Below, one piece after another: positions 26,066 through 34,579 of a stretch of DNA of 64,000 bases. A program made the translations under genes and the position numbers. The stretch covers positions 62,001-126,000 of the forward strand of contig JADJEK010000013.1 of assembly GCA_016709145.1 (NCBI GenBank). The letters run 5' to 3'. Numbering within the stretch: position 1 is the stretch's first letter; the number at the start of each line of letters is the position of its first letter. The DNA comes from Planctomycetota bacterium. GTDB lineage: Bacteria; Planctomycetota; B15-G4; JADJEK01. The notes under the pieces are model-generated. The model did no database searches, had not been told where the DNA came from, and saw nothing but the letters and a program-made list of their open reading frames with translations.

Positions 26066-28558
26066 ATGTCCGCGCGCGCGCCGCTGCCCGTCGATGCCGT
26101 CCTGCCCGAACTCGTCGCGCATCTGCGTGCTGGGCGAGACGTCGTGCTCGAAGCGCCGACCGGCTCCGGCAAGACCACTCGGGTCCCGCCGGCGTTGCTC
26201 GAGGCCGGGATGCCCGGCGGCGGCGGAGTGATCGTGCTCGAGCCGCGGCGCATCGCGGCGCGATTGGCGGCCCGGCGCGTCGCGTACGAACTCGGCGAGC
26301 CGCTCGGTCAGCGCGTCGGATATCAGGTGCGGTTCGAACGCCAGGGGAACGCGGCGACGAAGGTCTGGTTCGTGACCGAAGGATTGCTGACGCGCCGCCT
26401 GCTCGAGGACGAAGCGTTGGACGGCGTGTCGGTCGTCGTGTTCGACGAGTTCCACGAGCGCAGCCTGAACGCCGACCTCGGCCTCGGCCTCGTGCGCGAG
26501 ATCCAAAGCGCGCTGCGCCCCGATCTGCGCGTCGTGGTGATGTCGGCGACGTTGGACACCGAAGCCTTGGCGGTCGAACTCGGCGCCAGCGTCGTGCGCA
26601 CCGCAGGCCGTTCGTTCCCCGTCGCGATCGAACACGACGACGTGCGCGAGGAGCTTCATCCCGCGCAGCGCGCCGCGAAGGCCGTGCTGAAGGATCTGGA
26701 TCGCAGTGGCGGCGTGGCCGGCGGTGACTTCCTCGTGTTCTTGCCCGGTGTCGGCGAGATCGTGCGTTGCGCCGACGAGTTGCGCCCGGTCACCGACGCT
26801 CTCGGCATCGACGTGCGCCCGCTGTACGCCGAACTGCCGGTCGAACAGCAGGAACTCGCCGTGAAGCGCGGTCCGCGACCGCGCATCGTGCTGGCTACGA
26901 ACGTCGCCGAGACTTCGCTGACGTTGGACGGCATCACGACCGTGGTCGACACCGGTGTCGCGCGCGTGCTGCGGCACGATCCGCGCACGGGCGTCGATCA
27001 GTTGTTGCTCGAGAAGATCTCGCGCGCCTCGGCGGAGCAGCGCGCGGGACGCGCGGGACGCGTGGCGCCCGGTCGTTGTCTGCGCACGTACACGGCCGGC
27101 GAGTACCGCGAGATGGCGCCGCGACTCGAGCCCGAGATCCTGCGCGTCGATCTGTGCGAGCCGTTGCTGCAACTGAAGGCGTGGGGCATCCGCGACGCGC
27201 GCGCGTTCCCGTGGATCACGGCGCCGCCGGAGGAGCGATTGCGCGGCGCCGAGCGATTGCTGCGGTTGCTCGAGGCGACCGACGCGGACGGCGCGATCAC
27301 CGCGCTCGGTCGCGAGCTGTTGCGATTTCCGGTCCATCCGCGGACGGCACGCATGTTGATCGAGGCGTCGCGATGCGGAGCGGGGCGCGACGGCGCGTTG
27401 CTCGCGGCGTTGTGCGAAGCCCCGCCCGTGCTGCGCGGCGGGGCGATCGCGGGGCGCTCGGACTTGTTCCGCCTCGCCGACGCCGTGCATGCGCGCAGTC
27501 GCGATCTCGACGGTCGCAAGCTCGCTTCGATCGAGCGCGAGGCGGCGCAACTCGAACGCCTGCTGCCGCGCGCCGCGGCCGCGAAGAAAGCGACCGACGA
27601 CGATCTGCTGCGCTGCGTGCTCGCGGGCTTCCCCGATCGCGTGGCGCGTCGGCGTGGCAAGGGCGGCAAGACCGCGGTGATGGCGCGCGGCTTCGAAGTG
27701 CAGATCGGCGACGAGAGCGCGGTCAAGGATGCCGAGTGGTTCGTCGTGCTCGACGTGGTCGAGATGAAGGGCGGCGTGAAGGCACGCGTCCTGTCGGAGA
27801 TCGCGCCGCAATGGCTGCGCGAGTTGTTCCCGCACGCGCTCACGCAAGCGACCGAAGGCGAGTGGAACGAAGCGAAGGGCAAGGTCGAAGGATTCGTCCG
27901 CACGCGCTTCCTCGAGTTGATCGTCGAGGAGCGCAAGACCGCGAGCATCGACCCGACGATCGCTGGCGATCAGTTGAAGAAAGCCGCACTGCATCCGCGC
28001 GTGCTCGCGGAGTTGCGCACGGACGCGGTCGTCCGACTGCTCGATCGTGTCGCACTCGCGAAGGCGTCGATGCCCGACGCGCCGATCCCCGCGCTCGACG
28101 ACGCCGCGTTCGCCGCGGTCGTCGAAGATGCGTGCGCGAACGTCACGCTCCTCGACGAGCTGAAGCGCCAGCCGCTCGTCGATCTCCTCCGTGCGCGCAT
28201 GGGGTCCGGCGCGGCGCTGCTCGATCGGTTGGTTCCCGACGCGTTGCGGCTGCCGTCCGGGCGCGTCGCGCCGCTGCAGTTCCGCCCGGGTCAGGCGCCG
28301 CTCGTCGTCGGCAAGATCCAAGAGTTCTTCGGCCAGCGTGCGTCGCCACGCATCTGCGACGGGCGCGTGGCCGTGGCCGCGGATCTGGTGTTGCCGAACG
28401 GCCGCTCGATCCAGATCACGTCGGATCTCGAGAACTTCTGGACGACGCTCTATCCGAAGGAGCGCAAGGAACTCGCGCGCCGCTACCCGCGCCATCCGTG
28501 GCCCGAGGATCCGTGGAACGCGCCGCCGACGCATCGCGCGCTACCGCGCAAGCGGTGA
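26066..28558 (+). CDS. hrpB: ATP-dependent RNA helicase HrpB
   Basis: An 830-residue DEAH-box helicase of the HrpB family, close to the usual 800-850. The N-terminal RecA-like core shows Walker A GSGKTTRVP (about 32-40), motif Ia LEPRRIAARLAARR, the DEAH-type DEFHERS and motif III SAT. The second core has TNVAETSLT and motif VI QRAGRAGR. A helicase-associated domain follows, and the HrpB-specific C-terminus carries LPNGRSIQITSDLENFW and YPRHPWPEDP. Cellular RNA substrates of bacterial HrpB are poorly known. The gene appears to stand alone, with DoxX converging downstream. Confidence 0.94.
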   Translation: MSARAPLPVDAVLPELVAHLRAGRDVVLEAPTGSGKTTRVPPALLEAGMPGGGGVIVLEPRRIAARLAARRVAYELGEPLGQRVGYQVRFERQGNAATKVWFVTEGLLTRRLLEDEALDGVSVVVFDEFHERSLNADLGLGLVREIQSALRPDLRVVVMSATLDTEALAVELGASVVRTAGRSFPVAIEHDDVREELHPAQRAAKAVLKDLDRSGGVAGGDFLVFLPGVGEIVRCADELRPVTDALGIDVRPLYAELPVEQQELAVKRGPRPRIVLATNVAETSLTLDGITTVVDTGVARVLRHDPRTGVDQLLLEKISRASAEQRAGRAGRVAPGRCLRTYTAGEYREMAPRLEPEILRVDLCEPLLQLKAWGIRDARAFPWITAPPEERLRGAERLLRLLEATDADGAITALGRELLRFPVHPRTARMLIEASRCGAGRDGALLAALCEAPPVLRGGAIAGRSDLFRLADAVHARSRDLDGRKLASIEREAAQLERLLPRAAAAKKATDDDLLRCVLAGFPDRVARRRGKGGKTAVMARGFEVQIGDESAVKDAEWFVVLDVVEMKGGVKARVLSEIAPQWLRELFPHALTQATEGEWNEAKGKVEGFVRTRFLELIVEERKTASIDPTIAGDQLKKAALHPRVLAELRTDAVVRLLDRVALAKASMPDAPIPALDDAAFAAVVEDACANVTLLDELKRQPLVDLLRARMGSGAALLDRLVPDALRLPSGRVAPLQFRPGQAPLVVGKIQEFFGQRASPRICDGRVAVAADLVLPNGRSIQITSDLENFWTTLYPKERKELARRYPRHPWPEDPWNAPPTHRALPRKR

Positions 28559-28588
28559 TCGACGGGCATTCGACGGCCGTCGACGACG

Positions 28589-29071
28589 TCAGGTCGCTGG
28601 CGGCGGGGTCGGAGTCGACGACGAACGGTTCGACAGCATGGAATCGAACGACAACGCACCGGCTCCCATCAGCATGAGCGACGTACACGCGGCGAGCACG
28701 AGTACCGCGGGCATGTAGCTGTGATCGCCGGCGAAGTTCGACTTCACGCTGTTCCAGAAGTCGTTCATGTCGAGGTGGGCTTTCCAGATCCCGACGACCA
28801 TCGTCCCGGCGTTCACGAACGCGGCGAGCCGCGTCGCGAAGCCGATGACGAGCAGCGCGCCGCCGACGAACTCGCCCCAAGCCGCGATCTGCGCCATCAT
28901 CTCCGGCGTGACGCCGGAGGGCAGCGGCAGGTCGAAGGTCTTCACGTACTCGATGAACTGGGCGAGTTTCCCCTCGACGAACAGCTTTTGGTAGCCGTTG
29001 ATCGCGAGCATCGTGCCCGCAGCAAGACGCAAGGGAAGGGGGGCGAACCGCGAGAGACCGGACAAGGCCAT
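28589..29071 (-). CDS. DoxX family membrane protein
   Basis: A 160-residue protein with four predicted membrane helices (about 10-27, 62-82, 84-100 and 118-142). It has the DoxX-like pattern PLRLAAGTMLAINGYQKLF, then WGEFVGGALLVIGFATRLAAF, and a polar C-terminal tail rich in Ser, Thr and Pro. DoxX-family proteins are linked to redox or thiol stress in some bacteria, but their biochemical role is unsettled. It converges with hrpB (30 bp apart) and is probably monocistronic. Confidence 0.82.
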   Translation of the reverse strand: MALSGLSRFAPLPLRLAAGTMLAINGYQKLFVEGKLAQFIEYVKTFDLPLPSGVTPEMMAQIAAWGEFVGGALLVIGFATRLAAFVNAGTMVVGIWKAHLDMNDFWNSVKSNFAGDHSYMPAVLVLAACTSLMLMGAGALSFDSMLSNRSSSTPTPPPAT

Positions 29072-29199
29072 GCGAGCATCCTTCGGAATGGGTTCGAGTG
29101 CCCCGACGACAGCGTTCGCCCGCGAGCGCGGATCGAGCGGCCGACATTCCAGATGCGTGAACCGACGAAGTCAGCCAGAAAAATGTGGCCGGAGCGGCG

Positions 29200-29994
29200 T
29201 CAGGATGCCGCGGCCTTGCGGCGCCGGCTGCGCATCCAAAGCCAGTACGGCACGCACCACAGGACCATCAAGCCGAGGCTGAGCGCGATCTTGATCGAGG
29301 CGTGCGAGTGCGCGCTGTTGCCGAGCAGCACGTAGACGACCGAGCCGGGGATCGTGCCGAACGCGGTCCCGATCAGGAACGCTCCGAGGCGGACGGGGCT
29401 GACCGCCATCAACAGGTTCAGCACGAAGCAGTTCCCGACCGGCAAGCTGCGGATCAGGATGTTGCCGGTCACGCCGTGGCGGTCGATGAACTCGAGCACT
29501 CGACCGAGCCCGCGGAACCGCACGCCGAGCTTCGCGCGAACGAACTCGCGGCCGAGAGCGCGCGCGTACGCGAAGTTGATCCAGCAGCCGAGCACGACGC
29601 CGATCTGCGCGATCAGCAGCGCGAGCGCGGTGTTCTCGAACAACACGCCCGCAGCCGCCGCGAACAGCACGCGCGGGATCGCGATCGCGATGCCGATCGC
29701 GGACACGACCGTGAATGCGATCGCGGTCGGCAAGACACCGAATCGTTCGACCCAGTGATGGGCCTTCAGCAGGTTCGGTTCGAGCAGCTCTTTCAGCGGC
29801 GTGAGCGCGACGACGACGATGCACACGACGATGACGCCGACGAGCCCGAGGGCCTTGCCCAGTGCGCGGGTCTCGCGACGTTCGTTCAGTTCAGGCGACT
29901 CGTCGACGGTCGGCGCCGCGCCGCGCGGGGCGGCACTCGTGACTCGCGGCTCGACCGCGTCGATCGGTGGCGTGCCGGATTCGAGCGTGGTCAC
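29200..29994 (-). CDS. TVP38/TMEM64 (VTT-domain) membrane protein
   Basis: A 264-residue protein of the VTT/DedA superfamily, membrane proteins implicated in lipid scrambling or envelope homeostasis. A disordered 45-residue N-terminus precedes a first helix (LVGVIVVCIVVVAL). The VTT core follows: AIPRVLFAAAAGVLFE, the re-entrant-type FIDRHGVTGNILIRSLPVGN and AFGTIPGSVVYVLLGNSA. The C-terminus is very basic. The GTG start overlaps the glycosyltransferase stop as GTGA, so the two are coupled; GT2 and VTT proteins often act together in polyprenyl-linked envelope sugar pathways, which is an inference here. Confidence 0.86.
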   Translation of the reverse strand: MTTLESGTPPIDAVEPRVTSAAPRGAAPTVDESPELNERRETRALGKALGLVGVIVVCIVVVALTPLKELLEPNLLKAHHWVERFGVLPTAIAFTVVSAIGIAIAIPRVLFAAAAGVLFENTALALLIAQIGVVLGCWINFAYARALGREFVRAKLGVRFRGLGRVLEFIDRHGVTGNILIRSLPVGNCFVLNLLMAVSPVRLGAFLIGTAFGTIPGSVVYVLLGNSAHSHASIKIALSLGLMVLWCVPYWLWMRSRRRKAAAS

Positions 29995-30737
29995 GAGTTC
30001 GACTCCGCCGCGAGATCGAAGCGCCGAGCCGGCACCGCGCGCGCCCGCCACCACCGCATCGCGAAGCAGTCGTAGATGCCGCGGAACGCGCGATTGCCGA
30101 TGCCGTACTTCGACACGCCGCTCGTGCGCGGACGGTGGTTGACCTCGACTTCGTCGACGCGGAATCCCTGGTAGCGCGCGAGTGTCGGCAGGAACCGGTG
30201 CAGGCCGTTGAACACGGGCAATTCGCGTGCGACCTCGCGCTTCAGCACGCGCAACGCGCATCCCGCGTCGCGTACGCGATCGCCCGTGACGAGGTTGCGG
30301 AAGCCATTGCCGATGCGGGACGACATCCTGCGCACCCACGAATCGTGGCGGCGCGCGCGGACACCGATCACGACGTCGCTGTCTCGCAAGCGCTCGAGCA
30401 GGCGAGGCAAATCGTGCGGATCGTTCTGCCCGTCGGCGTCCAAGGTCACCAGCACGCGGCCACGCGCGGCGCGGAAGCCGGTCGCGACCGCGGCGCTCTG
30501 ACCGCAATTGCGCAAGTGTCGCACGAGCCGCACCGAGGCATGTTCACCGCGCAGCCCTTCGGCGACGGCGGCCGTGCGGTCGGTGCTGAAATCGTCGACC
30601 ACGACGATCTCGAACGGCCGACCGAGCGAGCGGAACACTGCCTCGACTTCGGCGACGAGCGGCGGCAGCGCGCCCTCCTCGTTGAAGCACGGCAGGATGA
30701 TCGAATACTCGATCGTGGACTGCTCGGTCGGCTGCAT
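29991..30737 (-). CDS. Family 2 glycosyltransferase (polyprenyl-phosphate mannose/glucose synthase-like)
   Basis: A 248-residue GT-A fold enzyme of the dolichol/polyprenyl-phosphate sugar synthase type. It would transfer a hexose from a nucleotide sugar to a membrane polyprenyl phosphate. Seen are SIILPCFNEEGALPPLV at the N-terminus, VVVDDFSTD, the DXD-type LDADGQNDP and RRMSSRIGNGFRNLVTG, and finally SKYGIGNRAFRG. Unlike ArnC/GtrB it has no C-terminal membrane helices; the coupled VTT protein may supply the membrane partner. The ATG at 30737 was preferred over a start 15 codons upstream because the extra residues are not conserved in type. Confidence 0.88.
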   Translation of the reverse strand: MQPTEQSTIEYSIILPCFNEEGALPPLVAEVEAVFRSLGRPFEIVVVDDFSTDRTAAVAEGLRGEHASVRLVRHLRNCGQSAAVATGFRAARGRVLVTLDADGQNDPHDLPRLLERLRDSDVVIGVRARRHDSWVRRMSSRIGNGFRNLVTGDRVRDAGCALRVLKREVARELPVFNGLHRFLPTLARYQGFRVDEVEVNHRPRTSGVSKYGIGNRAFRGIYDCFAMRWWRARAVPARRFDLAAESNS

Positions 30738-30904
30738 GGACTGGTGTCGACTTCCGTCCCAGGCTCGATCAGATCGCGGCATTCAAGCGGTTCGCACCGG
30801 TCCGTTCCAATGACGGGTTGCTCATGTTCTCGATGTCGGTCCGCCCTCTGCACGGCGATCCGATGCCAGGCGCCCGATCGGCCGTCGAGCACTCGCCATC
30901 GAGT

Positions 30905-33463
30905 TCAAGGCACGAACGTCAGCGTGACCGCGTTGGTGGCGACATCCGTCGGCGCGAGCGTGAACGCGCACGCATGCAGCGAGAAGCCCGCGAGCGCGGG
31001 CAGCGCCAGCGGAGGCAGGTTCAGCGTCGGCGCCGTGGTCGTCGCGCCGTTGCCGCCGAGCGGCTGCGCGAAGTTCACGAACGCGGGGGAGTTGAGCAGC
31101 GTGAAGCCGAGGTTCGTGACCGCGTCGAATTGGATCGGCAAGGGCACGCCACCGAGCACGGTCCCTGGTTGGCCCAACGTCGCCGACAGTGCGAGGACGA
31201 CCGTGCGGCCCGCGTACGCGGAGCCCAACTCGATCGAGAACTGCGTCGACGAACCGAGGCTCGCCGACACGTAGCGCGCGGACGCGACCAACGGCGCACG
31301 CGCACCCGGCAGCACCGAGACCAGTTGGACGTCGTCGAGGGTCCAACCGCCGAATTCGAGGCCGCCGTCCGCTTGCAACTCGAAGCGGACCTTCACGGCG
31401 GGGTGGCCATCGGCCAGCGCGGAGACGTCGAGTTCTTGCGCCGTCCATGCGCTGTCGACGAGATGCGACGTTCCACCGGGCGTGGCCGGGTTTTGCCAGA
31501 CCGTCGTTCCGTTGACGCGGACCGTGGCGCGGTCGAACTGGCCGTCTTCGACGCTCAGGTGGCGCAGGAAGCGCAGTCGCAGTCCGTTCGCGGCGGACGC
31601 GTCGATCGCCGGCGACTCGAGCCAGTTCGACGCGTTCGACGCGTAGTTGCCGTTGAAGTTGCCGATGCCGAGATCGTTGCCGCGCGCGTTCGAGCCGGCG
31701 CCGACCGTGGCCGGGTCGTAGCCACCCTTGCCTTGCGGCGTGCCCTTCTGCCAATCGTTCTGCACGGCGACCTGACCGCTGGTCCAGCCGTTCTCGCCGG
31801 CGCCTTCGAAGCCGTCGGAGAACAGCGCGACGGTCGTGCCGACGTAGAACGAGAACGTCGCGTCACCGGGCGAGATCGAGTCCGGCAGCCATTGCGTGCG
31901 ACCGAGCGAGTCGGTGCCGAGCAGCCAATACTCGATCTTTCCGGCCGTGATGCCGGGCAGCGAGCCGACGTAGTTCCCGGGTGTGCCGGAGAACAGCAGG
32001 TCCGCGGTCTGCCACGCGCCGCCGTCGACGCGCCACGTCACCGAGCACGCGGCCGGCGTCGCGGCGGTCAGCGAGGTCACGTCCACGCTCAGTGGATACG
32101 GGCCGCCGGCGTCGTTCGTGTTCGGCAGACCGCCGTGCGCGAGCACGAGGTCGACGGGCTTCGCGAGTTCGGCGGCGCTCGCGAGGCACGCCTTCGTGAT
32201 GAGCGCGGCCAACGTGAAGTCGTTCGCGCTGCTGCCGAACGTGTCGTTCGCCGTGTGGATCACGGTCGAGTAGGCGGTGAGGTCCTCGAACAAGAACGCG
32301 CTCGGGATGCCGTTTTGCTGGTAGCTCTGATGGTCCGAGGTCCCGGCGGTCAGGACGCCCGTGACGGTCGGCAGCGTCGGCACGTAGGCCGCGGTCACGT
32401 CGCGGCAGAACTGCGTCAATGCTGCATCCGTGTTGTTCGTGGCGAAGTCGAGGTCGAGCGCGTCGCCGACGTTGCGGTGCGCGATCATGTCCATGTTCAG
32501 CATGCCGATGACGTCGACGCCCGCGCCGTTCAAGGACACCGCGTCCGCGGCGGAGCCGAGCAGGCCGAGCTCTTCGGCCGAGAACAGCACCAGGCGGATC
32601 GTCGCCTCGTAGTCGACCTGCGCCAGCAGGCGTGCGCATTCGAGGATGCCCGCCGAGCCCGACGCGTTGTCGTCGGCGCCCGGCGCGCTGCCCGTGGAAC
32701 TCGAGAGGTTGATCGAGTCGTAGTGCGCACCGAGCACGACGACGCGCTCGGGATGGACCGAGCCGGTCTTCGTCACCACGATGTTGGGCGCGTACGACGC
32801 ATTGAACTGCGAGGTGGTGACGGTCAGCCCGGGGATGGCCTGGAACTGCTGGATCAGCCAGTTCTTGGCGTTCTGGATGCCCGCCGAATCGGCGCGGCGC
32901 GTGCCGTAGCTCGCGAGCTGTTGCACGGTCGCTTGCAGCGCGGCCGTGTTGACCTGCGCCACCAGCGCGGTGATGCGTGCATCGGGCGTGATCGCGGCGA
33001 TCGCTCCGGCTTGGGCTCCGCGCGGATCGACGAAGCCGCGCGACGGCGCGAACGGGATGCGTGCGACCGGTTGCGCTTCGTGCGCGCAGCGATGCTCGAG
33101 GTGCGAGACCGCTCCGTGCGGGACGACGACGAGGGCCTGCAGCGCGGTGCGGCGGACGACCTGTGCGCCTTGCGGAACGTGATCGAGCGCGGTCACGAGC
33201 ACGTCGGCGTGTTCGGGCCACGGGCCATGCGACTGCGCGTCGAATCCGAGCGCGACCAGGGTGTTCACGACCGTCGCATCACCTTCGGCGATCGCAAGCG
33301 TGCCGTAGTCGCCGTACAGCGCCGCGACGTGCGCGATGCGCTGCGCACCCCCCGCGGCGAGCGGCCCCTCGATCGAGAGCAGATCCCCGGCTCGGGCCGG
33401 AGCGGGCGAAACGCAAACACCGCCGGACACGGCGATGAGCAGGGCGAAGGTGCGGCGGAGCAT
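30905..33463 (-). CDS. Secreted M28-family zinc metallopeptidase
   Basis: An 852-residue exported aminopeptidase-like enzyme. It has a signal peptide (TFALLIAVSGGVCVSPAPARA) and an N-terminal domain to about 170. The M28 catalytic domain follows, with zinc ligands and catalytic residues in AHYDS, GADDNASGSAG, SAEELGLLGS, MDMIAH and TSDHQSY. A large C-terminal half without catalytic motifs includes a jelly-roll-like region around 560-690 (WLESPAIDAS, WTLDDVQLVS), resembling MAM-type or adhesion modules. A roughly 130-residue C-terminal beta domain ends in TLTFVP. Such C-terminal modules are frequent on planctomycete secreted proteins. The ATG at 33463 is the first that gives a proper signal peptide. 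Confidence 0.87.
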   Translation of the reverse strand: MLRRTFALLIAVSGGVCVSPAPARAGDLLSIEGPLAAGGAQRIAHVAALYGDYGTLAIAEGDATVVNTLVALGFDAQSHGPWPEHADVLVTALDHVPQGAQVVRRTALQALVVVPHGAVSHLEHRCAHEAQPVARIPFAPSRGFVDPRGAQAGAIAAITPDARITALVAQVNTAALQATVQQLASYGTRRADSAGIQNAKNWLIQQFQAIPGLTVTTSQFNASYAPNIVVTKTGSVHPERVVVLGAHYDSINLSSSTGSAPGADDNASGSAGILECARLLAQVDYEATIRLVLFSAEELGLLGSAADAVSLNGAGVDVIGMLNMDMIAHRNVGDALDLDFATNNTDAALTQFCRDVTAAYVPTLPTVTGVLTAGTSDHQSYQQNGIPSAFLFEDLTAYSTVIHTANDTFGSSANDFTLAALITKACLASAAELAKPVDLVLAHGGLPNTNDAGGPYPLSVDVTSLTAATPAACSVTWRVDGGAWQTADLLFSGTPGNYVGSLPGITAGKIEYWLLGTDSLGRTQWLPDSISPGDATFSFYVGTTVALFSDGFEGAGENGWTSGQVAVQNDWQKGTPQGKGGYDPATVGAGSNARGNDLGIGNFNGNYASNASNWLESPAIDASAANGLRLRFLRHLSVEDGQFDRATVRVNGTTVWQNPATPGGTSHLVDSAWTAQELDVSALADGHPAVKVRFELQADGGLEFGGWTLDDVQLVSVLPGARAPLVASARYVSASLGSSTQFSIELGSAYAGRTVVLALSATLGQPGTVLGGVPLPIQFDAVTNLGFTLLNSPAFVNFAQPLGGNGATTTAPTLNLPPLALPALAGFSLHACAFTLAPTDVATNAVTLTFVP

Positions 33464-33695
33464 GCGGCGGGATCCGATCGAAGGGGAGGCGGGGACTAAG
33501 TGGGCGCGGCATCGTAATCCGTGCCGGTGCTCGGCTTCGGCGAGTTCGGGACAACCTCGCTGCGCCCCGCCGATGTGGGCCGCGACCGACTGCATCCGCG
33601 GCTCGCCCAGGCGACGTATGGGTCTCCACGCACGGGACGATCCGTTTCGATCCTGCGCCGTCGCGCCGCCTTCGCGCAGAAAACTGGCCGCGGGG

Positions 33696-33723
33696 TTGGC
33701 GCAAGTCACCTTCATGGTTAGAG
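33696..33723 (+). promoter_or_regulatory. Candidate promoter of the lipid operon
   Basis: TTGGCG (33696-33701), a 16-bp spacer and TTAGAG (33718-33723) form a plausible but weak sigma-70-type promoter. It is followed within 10 bp by the tandem TGAACGTTT repeat, so a protein bound there would overlap the transcription start. Confidence 0.4.
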
Positions 33724-33732
33724 TTCCCACCG

Positions 33733-33750
33733 TGAACGTTTTGAACGTTT
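33733..33750 (+). repeat. Tandem 9-bp direct repeat, candidate operator
   Basis: Two perfect head-to-tail copies of TGAACGTTT, each containing the palindrome AACGTT. They lie between the candidate promoter and the first lipid-operon gene, in a short AT-richer patch. Direct-repeat operators of this size are used by several regulator families; which one binds here cannot be told. Confidence 0.55.
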
Positions 33751-33767
33751 CGGAGACTACGACGTCG

Positions 33768-34577
33768 ATGAGTGGATGGACGACCTTTCTGATGTCGACA
33801 TGGGCGCTACTCGCCATCGCCATGCTCGGCGCGTACGCGTTGGCCCGCCGCCATCGTGACGCGGGGATCGTCGACGTGACGTTCGCGTTCGGGTTCGGCG
33901 CCGCGGGAGTGGCGGCCGCCTCCGTCTTCGACGGCGATCCGACGCGCCGCATCGTGCTCGGCACGCTGTGCGGACTGTGGGGCCTGCGACTCGGGCTCTA
34001 CTTGGCGACGACGCGCGTGTTCCGCGGTCACGAGGACGGGCGCTACGCGGTCCTCCGCGAACGCTGGGGCGCATCGGCTGAGAGCAAGTTCGTCGCGTTC
34101 TTCCAGATGCAGGCGCTGCTGGTCGCCGGACTCGCGATCGGCCCCGTACTGGTCGCGCGCCGCGCGGAGGCCTTCGGCACTCCGCAGGACTTCGCCGCGT
34201 TGACGCTGTTCTCGGTGTCGATCCTCGGCTCGGCGCTGGCCGATGCGCAGCTCGCGCAGTTCCGCGCCGACCCGAAGCATCGCGGTCGCACGTGCCGCGT
34301 CGGCCTGTGGGCCGTGAGCCGCCACCCCAACTACTTCTTCGAATGGCTGCACTGGCTGGCGTACTGCGTGTGGACGTTGGGCGCGCCGTCGGCATGGCTG
34401 GCCTGGTTGCCCGCGGCAGCGATGCTGTACTTCATCCTCGCGGTCACAGGGATTCCGCCCACCGAAGCGCAGGCTCTGCGTTCGCGCGGCGACGACTATC
34501 GGCGCTACCAGCGCGAAGTCTCGGCATTCGTGCCGTGGCCCCGCCGCAACGTTCCGTCCCGACACGGAGCTCCCTGA
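33768..34577 (+). CDS. DUF1295 membrane protein (steroid 5-alpha-reductase-like)
   Basis: A 269-residue polytopic membrane protein and first gene of the lipid operon. It has about seven helices and the family's C-terminal signature: LWAVSRHPNYFFEWLHW, then a helix, then TEAQALRSRGDDYRRYQ. Relatives include steroid 5-alpha reductases and isoprenylcysteine methyltransferases, which bind NADPH or SAM near the C-terminus. Family context suggests a reductase acting on a lipid double bond. ATG at 33768 follows GGAG (33752-33755); ATGs at 33714 and 33792 are alternatives, and the first would place the direct repeat inside the coding region. The stop is two bases before the next ATG. Confidence 0.8.
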   Translation: MSGWTTFLMSTWALLAIAMLGAYALARRHRDAGIVDVTFAFGFGAAGVAAASVFDGDPTRRIVLGTLCGLWGLRLGLYLATTRVFRGHEDGRYAVLRERWGASAESKFVAFFQMQALLVAGLAIGPVLVARRAEAFGTPQDFAALTLFSVSILGSALADAQLAQFRADPKHRGRTCRVGLWAVSRHPNYFFEWLHWLAYCVWTLGAPSAWLAWLPAAAMLYFILAVTGIPPTEAQALRSRGDDYRRYQREVSAFVPWPRRNVPSRHGAP

Positions 34578-34579
34578 GC

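Larger units (their letters stand above)
33464..33767. other. Divergent regulatory region upstream of the lipid operon
   Basis: A 304-bp spacer between the leftward M28 peptidase gene and the rightward lipid operon. It is locally less GC-rich near 33700-33760. It holds a possible promoter (33696-33723) and a perfect tandem repeat (33733-33750), both listed separately. Nothing gene-like is seen in the left 230 bp. Confidence 0.5.

Noticed and set aside
30818..33499. 893-codon open frame antisense to the M28 peptidase
   Set aside because: The peptidase on the other strand has a signal peptide and all catalytic motifs; the antisense product is repetitive Arg/Val/Asp sequence.
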